Of a stretch of 64,000 bases of DNA, positions 61,401-64,000 are shown piece by piece. Positions within the stretch are counted from its first letter, which is position 1, and every line of letters begins with the position of its first letter. The notes beneath the pieces were generated by a model. It was given only the letters and a program-made list of their open reading frames with translations, was not told the origin of the DNA and ran no database searches. The DNA is from Rhinopomastus cyanomelas (taxonomy: Eukaryota > Chordata > Aves > Bucerotiformes > Rhinopomastidae), in assembly GCA_013400115.1 (NCBI GenBank), contig VXBP01004157.1:273169-337168 (forward strand), in the 5' to 3' direction. A program made the translations under genes and the position numbers.

Positions 61401-63819
61401 TTCAAGAGCTTTAAGGCTGAAACGCTACAAAAAGCTGCTGCTTGTTAATCTCTGGAGAAAAGAAATCCTTCATCACTGAAGCTCTGGGCAACATTTTGCC
61501 ACAAGCTGCAAACATTTACACAATTAAGGTGATAACAATCACAGAACATTAGGGACTGGAAGGGACCTCTAAAGATCATCCAGTCCAATACCCCTGCCAT
61601 AGCAGTGTCCCATAGATCCAGTCACACAGGAACATGGCCAAAGCTCTGTCACCCCCACTGGGAAGAAGTTCCTTCTCACACTGATGTGAAACCTCCTCTG
61701 TTCCAGCTCACACTCATTGTCCCTTGTCCTATCATTGGGTGTCCCTGAGCACACCCTCGCTCTACCCTGACACCTGCCCTTTCCATATTTATCTACATTC
61801 ATGGGGTCACCTCTAAGTCTCCTTTTTTCCCAGCTCTAGAGACCTAGCTCCCTCAGCCTTTACTCATCAAAGAGATGCTCCACTCACTCCCTGCATCATC
61901 TTCATGCCTCTGCACTGGACTCTCTCCTGCAGTTCTGTGTCTCTCTTGAACCAAGTACCCAGAACTGGACAAAAGATTCCAGATGTGGTCTCACCAGGGC
62001 AGAGTAGAGGGGGAAGAGAACCTCTTTCAATCTGCTAACCACCCTGCTTCTGGTCCACCCCAGGATGCCATTGGCCTTCTTGACCACAAGGGCCCATTGC
62101 TATTTTAATTAACATATGATACTAGTGGTGCAGCCAATTTGGAAAGGGGTGCTCAGTCCAGCTAATAGGACTTAGGAACAGCACACTTTCTTCTCCGCAG
62201 GTTCCTGGCAGGTTTTCTATAGCCCTGGTTTTTTCCATAGCAGCGTAGTGAATCATTGCTTCTTTCACCTGGTCTGTCTCTGTACTGCTCTGCCAGCAGC
62301 AAAAGGCTCCCACTAGTATCTGGAAAATGGGTTTGAAAATTTTACTAGAAAACTGTCAAAACAAACTTTTTAATGTAATGTTTGAAAATTGCAAGCAGTC
62401 ACTGAGGGGTTTCCAGCTGCAGCTTTGGATGAGCTCGTATGGAGCATTCTTGCCAGACTTTGGCCAGGCTGAAGCTGACATACTCATAATGACTACAGTC
62501 ACAGATGTTAGCAGGAAGGAACTTCTTCATGGTGAGGGTGACAGAGCACTGGAAGGGGCTGCACAGAGGGGTTGTGGAGTCTCCTCTGGAGACATTTAAC
62601 ACACCCCTGGACATGTTCCTGTGTCATTGGATCTGTGGCGAGGGGATTGGACTAGATGATCTTTTGAGATCCCTTCCAATCCCTAATGTTCTGTGATTTC
62701 AGAAATAAAGAGAGATGAATTACACTTCTTTGCCTTTTATGATCCTCCAAAGAGGAAGAGCACCAGCCACCCGACAACCAGGTTTGTAGTAACTTCAGGA
62801 CTGACATCTGAGGGTGGATGCCCAGAAGACTTCAGTGCGGCAGCAAGACAGTGCTGGAAAGTGCTTCTCCTCTTTTGCTAGGCTGAGTATCCCCAGCAAT
62901 ACTCACAGGAACTTCAATCCTGGCTTTCAGGATCTGGTCCTTCTTGATGTTCTGCACGTGTAACGCTGGGCCGGTCAGGATGTTAGCTCCTGCATTGCTG
63001 CAGTCCGCAGAGTACACAGGGAGGTCTGAAGCTCCTAAAAACTATTACAAATGTAACACTGAGCACCAGGTTTCTGTTCAAAACTGTCAGGATTATTTCA
63101 GCAACAGTCAAGATACAGACAGGACTAATACAAACTCATTTGATCAATCTCATCCGTCTCACAGGTTTTTCCTTCTTCACCTGTTCTTGCTAGAAATGGA
63201 AAAGTGACTTGCCTGAGCTCAAGAAAACACGTGCAAAAGAGCCCAAGTTTTTAGCTACTAAAAGCCACATTCTGAATTTCCCCCTGACCTGGACATGTGC
63301 CTGTGATAATTGCCAAACCCTAGGCCTGTGATAACAACAGTACAGTTTTATTCTTAGGCACTACATTAGTGTTTCCATCTTTTTAAAAAAAGAAAAAAAA
63401 TACGTGAGCTGCAGGAAGTCTTTTCCTGACCAAAGGGCAGTCCTGTGCAGAGCAAACAGGACCTAAAACCTCTCAAAAATGCAGCTATGTGCACAGAACC
63501 TTCTCTTCCACTTCTCTGATTCCTCTGGTGGAAACAGAGGGATCACAGAGCAGGCAGGAGTCACAGCTACTGCTACAAAGCTACAGAAACTTCAGAAGCA
63601 CTACTGAGGGTGCTCCACTCCATCTGGATGCTTGAACAGGCTCCTCTCCCAGCCCCACATATGAGGAAGTGCTGTTTACCTTACAGTTAACCATCAGGTT
63701 TGGCTGCACTGTTACGTTCCCCGACTCATCCACGACTTCAACGTGAAAGGGGAAAGCTGTCCCGTTCTCGATCTTCAGAACTTCTGATTCAGGCTTTACC
63801 CTGAGCCTTCGGGGAGGAC
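37377..63819 (-). CDS. SMCHD1: SMCHD1 (SMC flexible hinge domain containing 1), 3' half, 26 exons
   Basis: This is a non-canonical SMC protein that acts on chromatin in the nucleus. In mammals it is needed for X-inactivation maintenance and for silencing of clustered autosomal genes and the D4Z4 repeat. Twenty-six exons, all GT/AG and phase-compatible, give about 1085 residues colinear with the human protein from mid-length to the C-terminus. They comprise Ig-like linker repeats, a short coiled coil (KKQQQMAALTKERDQLTQSI), the SMC hinge (QDVLGKIAHLAQIED through DRIHSNGKFGG), a second coiled coil and a basic tail. The first exon here begins in phase 1, so the gene continues off the right edge. 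That missing part includes the GHKL ATPase. If the bird gene keeps the human count of 48 exons, these are 23 to 48. The reading frame shows no break. Confidence 0.95.
38199..38316 (-). CDS. SMCHD1: SMCHD1 exon (window 25), basic C-terminal tail
   Basis: The exon encodes MTPSDRISVSSVRPIPSDEP and then AKRPRREVAKRNY. The GMTP start and the KRxRRE cluster match the human tail, and the basic cluster resembles a nuclear localisation signal. Acceptor GGTAG, donor GTGAGT, ends in phase 2. If the intron were retained the protein would end after one more codon, at TGA. Confidence 0.88.
38893..39051 (-). CDS. SMCHD1: SMCHD1 exon (window 24), coiled coil after the hinge
   Basis: The exon encodes LLQQYRAAVVKLNDVNKDLE and then AQKKQQELAEQEKTLQLIEQ, the antiparallel partner helix emerging from the hinge. 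Acceptor ATTAG, donor GTAGGT. Confidence 0.93.
40296..40467 (-). CDS. SMCHD1: SMCHD1 exon (window 23), end of the hinge
   Basis: The exon encodes VVKITRCPTLLTREGDRIHS, then NGKFGGLQNKAPPIEKLRGM and VFGAPIPK. The TREGDRI..NGKFGG motif closes the SMC hinge. Acceptor TGCAG, donor GTGGGT. Confidence 0.94.
40742..40900 (-). mobile_element. CR1 LINE 3' fragment
   Basis: Short antisense copy in the SMCHD1 intron after window exon 22, truncated after ACAACCCCCCTGGGC. Confidence 0.82.
41205..41275 (-). CDS. SMCHD1: SMCHD1 exon (window 22), SMC hinge
   Basis: The exon encodes VFGMLLGDVIIMDNLDAANQ and then YRKE, between CTCAG and GTCAGT, ending in phase 0. Confidence 0.93.
41701..41816 (-). CDS. SMCHD1: SMCHD1 exon (window 21), SMC hinge
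   Basis: The exon encodes PLPHLRSGDSEVLFRPIGNP and then VFARDLLTFPDNAEHCKT, between ACTAG and GTAATG. The PIGxPVFARDLLTFPDN block is conserved with human. Confidence 0.93.
41967..42590 (-). mobile_element. CR1 LINE fragment
   Basis: Antisense copy of about 620 bp in the SMCHD1 hinge intron. An extra ATGATTCTATGATC stretch interrupts the CACTCC...ATCATCTTTG block. Confidence 0.86.
42825..43015 (-). CDS. SMCHD1: SMCHD1 exon (window 20), SMC hinge core
   Basis: The exon encodes IAHLAQIEDNEAAKVISWHL, then ASDMDCVVTLTTEAARSIFD and ETQGRQQVLPLDSIYKKSLP. In mammals the hinge homodimerises and binds DNA and RNA. Acceptor TACAG, donor GTAGAG, ends in phase 2. Confidence 0.95.
43262..43384 (-). CDS. 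SMCHD1: SMCHD1 exon (window 19), entry to the hinge
   Basis: The exon encodes LESIDSLIKQKMLDQEAVMK and then QPRRVCTLPNYPKSNQDVLG. The PRRxCTLPNY...DVLGK motif marks the start of the SMC hinge. It is 41 whole codons between TCTCAG and GTGAGT. Confidence 0.93.
44289..44374 (-). CDS. SMCHD1: SMCHD1 exon (window 18), coiled coil
   Basis: The exon encodes QVKEAEKRETHMKNELKKQG and then INVQQRNT, a charged helix continuing the coiled coil. Acceptor TTCCAG, donor GTACGG, ends in phase 0. The last residues are weakly conserved, so the exact donor is slightly less certain. Confidence 0.85.
45358..45477 (-). CDS. SMCHD1: SMCHD1 exon (window 17), coiled coil before the hinge
   Basis: The exon encodes FKKQQQMAALTKERDQLTQS and then YRSWMDTNKQLVAELK. 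This is the start of the coiled coil leading into the hinge. Acceptor TGTAG, donor GTAAGT, phases 1 to 1. Confidence 0.93.
45637..45763 (-). CDS. SMCHD1: SMCHD1 exon (window 16)
   Basis: The exon encodes SLALAESSPGRDSTEYILVF and then EPDLPVLKRPVEPYRLAFMF, between ATCAG and GTACGT. The LAESSPGRDSTEY motif is nearly invariant in SMCHD1. Confidence 0.93.
45963..46073 (-). other. Possible SMCHD1 cassette exon
   Basis: Inside the intron between 46899 and 45764, a TTCCAG acceptor and an AAG/GTAGTT donor bracket 37 whole codons. They read WELFHFNESHIAAPLQADLY and then DVQPGTAKTSTLILKYK. Entry and exit phases are both 0, matching the flanking exons. Human SMCHD1 as I know it joins the flanking exons directly, so this is not part of the expected protein. 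It could be an alternative exon or a chance open stretch. Confidence 0.3.
46900..47049 (-). CDS. SMCHD1: SMCHD1 exon (window 15)
   Basis: The exon encodes DRFNNRTGTDLVGKVVAKIK and then FQGKVSTVEFPFEKGTAEI. It is 50 whole codons between TTGCAG and GTAAGT. It ends in phase 0, which allows direct joining to 45763 or inclusion of an optional segment in the intron. Confidence 0.92.
47792..47923 (-). CDS. SMCHD1: SMCHD1 exon (window 14)
   Basis: The exon encodes ILIEVVPSDPARLLPNSVPA and then TPTVSNVRTPNSRTLVKNLC. It is 44 whole codons between GCTAG and GTAAAG. The VSNVRxxxSRTLVxxL motif is conserved. Confidence 0.92.
48305..48392 (-). CDS. SMCHD1: SMCHD1 exon (window 13)
   Basis: The exon encodes DKLVPEKAGSYSIQFIFSVD and then KTTALTSDQ. 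The acceptor is ATTTAG. The donor GTTTGA is weak, but it is the only one that keeps the exon in frame with the next. The upstream intron carries a CR1 with an apparent assembly duplication. Confidence 0.88.
48694..49970 (-). mobile_element. CR1 LINE fragment with reverse-transcriptase remnant, third subfamily
   Basis: Antisense copy of about 1.0 kb net. On the minus strand it encodes SALSKFADDTKLGGRVDLLE, with an intact FADD box, and downstream CR1 ORF2 sequence. A 301-bp segment is present twice around an N (separate entry). Confidence 0.85.
48988..49590. repeat. Tandem 301-bp duplication separated by one N
   Basis: 48988-49288 and 49290-49590 read as identical, with a single N at 49289 between them. 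Identity this high, with an N exactly at the joint, suggests an assembly join of overlapping ends rather than biology. Confidence 0.85.
50265..50326 (-). CDS. SMCHD1: SMCHD1 exon (window 12)
   Basis: This short exon encodes VTIFSCSKGKDDKEEGFFYF, between TTACAG and GTAGGG, ending in phase 2. Confidence 0.9.
50760..50875 (-). CDS. SMCHD1: SMCHD1 exon (window 11)
   Basis: The exon encodes DFVVSVLSEDEHIIKNIKPG and then RISMRMWEVQDTVVKMPCD, between TTGCAG and GTAAGT, ending in phase 0. The last dozen residues diverge from mammals, while the first two thirds are well conserved. Confidence 0.9.
51348..51505 (-). CDS. SMCHD1: SMCHD1 exon (window 10)
   Basis: The exon encodes GEKTLQIRAIHRMTTIDSPV, then IKLNVLPDPEKPIRVNVNYD and KRTSFPAGGTFP. 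The LPDPEKPxRxNVxYDK block is highly conserved. Acceptor TTTCAG, donor GTGAGT, phases 2 to 1. Confidence 0.93.
52038..52131 (-). mobile_element. CR1 LINE 3' remnant
   Basis: Short antisense head (AATCATTAGGGATTGGAAGG) abutting a second CR1 copy of another subfamily. Confidence 0.75.
52132..52680 (-). mobile_element. CR1 LINE fragment, classical subfamily
   Basis: Antisense copy with ATCCAGTTCCAACTCCCCTA and CCATGGGCAGGGACACCC, the classical avian CR1 3' pattern. On the minus strand it encodes VLERVQRRVTRMIRGLEHLS. Confidence 0.86.
53000..53079 (-). CDS. SMCHD1: SMCHD1 exon (window 9)
   Basis: The exon encodes VISPNQQQKTDEAGRANLGV and then LTVYAP, between TGACAG and GTGAGT, ending in phase 2. 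The NQQxKTDExGRANLG motif is conserved with human SMCHD1. Confidence 0.9.
53528..53653 (-). CDS. SMCHD1: SMCHD1 exon (window 8)
   Basis: The exon encodes PLGVISGKALEKPLIVQLCD and then HWGNPSPDSNFRIYILKDNS. The VQLCDxWGNP motif marks the start of the next Ig-like repeat. It is 42 whole codons between TTCCAG and GTGAGT. Confidence 0.92.
53832..53970 (-). mobile_element. CR1 LINE 3' remnant
   Basis: Short antisense head of the abundant subfamily with small insertions, about 180 bp from SMCHD1 window exon 8. Confidence 0.75.
54451..54618 (-). CDS. SMCHD1: SMCHD1 exon (window 7)
   Basis: The exon encodes ESTLTMTVKGIRFKPCMLGT, then KELCFAWREFSVFLRLNLIA and GSPAKLHFVDWPELEK. It is 56 whole codons between GCTAG and GTAAGC. 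Confidence 0.92.
55125..55243 (-). CDS. SMCHD1: SMCHD1 exon (window 6)
   Basis: The exon encodes DVMITDQYGNQIQNVTSACV and then GPGLDKSNVKITWQ. The TDQYGNQI motif is the recurring start of the SMCHD1 Ig-like repeats. Acceptor AACAG, donor GTAGTT, ends in phase 0. Confidence 0.92.
55318..55700 (-). mobile_element. CR1 LINE fragment, diverged
   Basis: An older antisense copy (GGGAGGGACCTCTAGAGGAC and GATGGAGACTCCAGCACC blocks), clearly more diverged than the abundant subfamily. Confidence 0.65.
56206..56294 (-). CDS. SMCHD1: SMCHD1 exon (window 5)
   Basis: The exon encodes PLPDEPRHIKCTLKGSSTVQ and then LGEELEGEV. Acceptor CTTAG, donor GTGAGT, phases 2 to 1. Confidence 0.88.
56660..57120 (-). 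mobile_element. CR1 LINE fragment, diverged
   Basis: An old antisense copy (TTGGAAATGCTCTCCCAGAT, CTGGGCAGCCTGTGTCAGTG and GGTCTCCCCTCAGGCTCC blocks). Confidence 0.6.
57290..57694 (+). mobile_element. CR1 LINE, left part of an interrupted copy
   Basis: Sense CR1 of the second subfamily from TAGAAGCAAAGGACCTGGGG to CATCTCACAGGTAACTA. It stops exactly where an antisense CR1 begins and resumes near 59516. Confidence 0.82.
57695..59515 (-). mobile_element. CR1 LINE with decayed reverse transcriptase, about 1.8 kb
   Basis: This is the longest CR1 in the window, 5'-truncated. Reverse-transcriptase motifs are readable on the minus strand: SMGPDGMRPHVLMETA, YLDLSKAFDTVSH, SSGVPQGSVLGPVLLN and FADGTKLGG. 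They are spread over three frames (about 59500-59105, 59133-58633 and 58667-58155), so it is not functional. The catalytic FADD box reads FADG. It is a non-LTR retrotransposon sitting inside an older copy. Confidence 0.88.
59516..59776 (+). mobile_element. CR1 LINE, right part of the interrupted copy
   Basis: Sense CR1 resuming at GCAACAGAAGCATGGGAAGG, through ATCAGGAAGAAATTCTTCC, to AATGATTCTGTGAAA. It continues the copy broken at 57694. Confidence 0.8.
60161..60309 (-). CDS. SMCHD1: SMCHD1 exon (window 4)
   Basis: The exon encodes VNWTPQIDKEQLMQGLLPDV, then VPMSVKDVRYCLITFLDEHV and SLESAFTI. Its donor GTTGGT is weak, but the AG + A codon across the junction gives the conserved Arg before PLPDEP. 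The following intron (56295-60160) is the largest in the gene part shown and contains the nested CR1 complex. Confidence 0.9.
60809..61036 (-). CDS. SMCHD1: SMCHD1 exon (window 3)
   Basis: The exon encodes GYKELPVVEKIIKLLPSSHV, then QKAIQIKHQDEINWIAGDII and MYDEAEREISITPALAEKIK. It is 76 whole codons between TGCAG and GTACAT, and it is one of the best-conserved linker exons in the window. Confidence 0.93.
61542..62112 (-). mobile_element. CR1 LINE fragment
   Basis: Antisense copy of about 570 bp in the SMCHD1 intron between window exons 2 and 3, with an internal loss after GGAACATGGCC. Confidence 0.85.
62507..62698 (+). mobile_element. CR1 LINE 3' end
   Basis: Sense terminal 190 bp (GAACTTCTTCATGGTGAGGG to AATGTTCTGTGATT), about 210 bp from SMCHD1 window exon 2. 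Confidence 0.82.
62907..63041 (-). CDS. SMCHD1: SMCHD1 exon (window 2)
   Basis: The exon encodes FLGASDLPVYSADCSNAG and then VQNIKKDQILKARIEVP. Two acceptors lie close together. Only the upstream TAATAG (exon start 63041) joins in frame and restores the conserved F-L-G at the junction. The downstream TTTTAG would shift the frame. Confidence 0.9.
63680..63819 (-). CDS. SMCHD1: SMCHD1 exon (window 1), Ig-like linker
   Basis: The exon encodes GPPRRLRVKPESEVLKIENG through VVDESGNVTVQPNLMVNCK. The GPPxxL...DESGN pattern opens one of the repeated linker domains of SMCHD1. It starts two bases into a codon, which proves that an upstream exon exists outside the window. Its donor is GTAAAC and it ends in phase 0. 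Confidence 0.9.
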
Positions 63820-64000
63820 CTGTACCGACACACAGTTGTGGGGCAGAGGTTATGTCCTCAGGCACTGGAGGGCATTGGACTTCCGGTTCTGCTGCCTGGC
63901 AGTTTATAAAGCCAAGCTACCAGGTTATTTGCGGTACCAGACCATTCAGACCAAGTCAAAGGTGCTGCTTTCTGACAGAAGTTCTAGGCACTGCCTATCC

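Noticed and set aside
63034..63041. Alternative acceptor TTTTAG at the start of SMCHD1 window exon 2
   Set aside because: It would break the reading frame. The TAATAG acceptor 7 bp upstream restores a conserved FLG junction.
1..64000. tRNA, rRNA, CRISPR, operons, phage or bacterial-type systems
   Set aside because: Split vertebrate genes, GT/AG introns and CR1 LINEs identify avian nuclear DNA. No cloverleaf, rRNA-like block or spaced direct-repeat array was seen.

Overview
This is a vertebrate nuclear window, almost certainly from a bird. It carries many CR1 LINE fragments, which end in the typical ATTCTATG-type 3' repeats. It also carries two neighbouring genes whose order and orientation match human 18p11.32 (SMCHD1 then EMILIN2). 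CR1 density is high, with at least three recognisable subfamilies; that fits a CR1-rich lineage such as Piciformes, but the species cannot be fixed from sequence alone.

Both genes lie on the minus strand, so the window reads right to left. Positions 63819 to 37377 hold the 3' half of SMCHD1, the non-canonical SMC chromatin-silencing ATPase. I resolve 26 coding exons with compatible splice phases, about 1085 residues, running through the Ig-like linker repeats, the SMC hinge and the C-terminal coiled coil. The N-terminal GHKL ATPase exons lie beyond the right edge. A poly(A) signal sits at 37104-37109.

Positions 37083 to 23640 are intergenic, filled with CR1 fragments, a four-copy minisatellite, a G16 run and one unexplained exon-like open stretch. 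A CpG-rich promoter precedes EMILIN2. Its complete eight-exon coding sequence spans 23372 to 1221 and encodes 1047 residues: signal peptide, EMI domain, long coiled coil, proline-rich and short collagen-like linkers, and a C-terminal gC1q domain. A poly(A) signal lies at 1164-1169. Nothing is recognised in the last 1.1 kb.

The two genes are not known to act together: SMCHD1 is nuclear and EMILIN2 is an extracellular-matrix protein. I found no new multi-gene system. The observations most worth checking are a possible in-frame cassette exon in SMCHD1, a NAGNAG acceptor that decides the SMCHD1 C-terminus, an orphan exon-like segment between the genes, a nested CR1-in-CR1 insertion, and three single-N sites, one of which marks an apparent 301-bp false duplication in the assembly.
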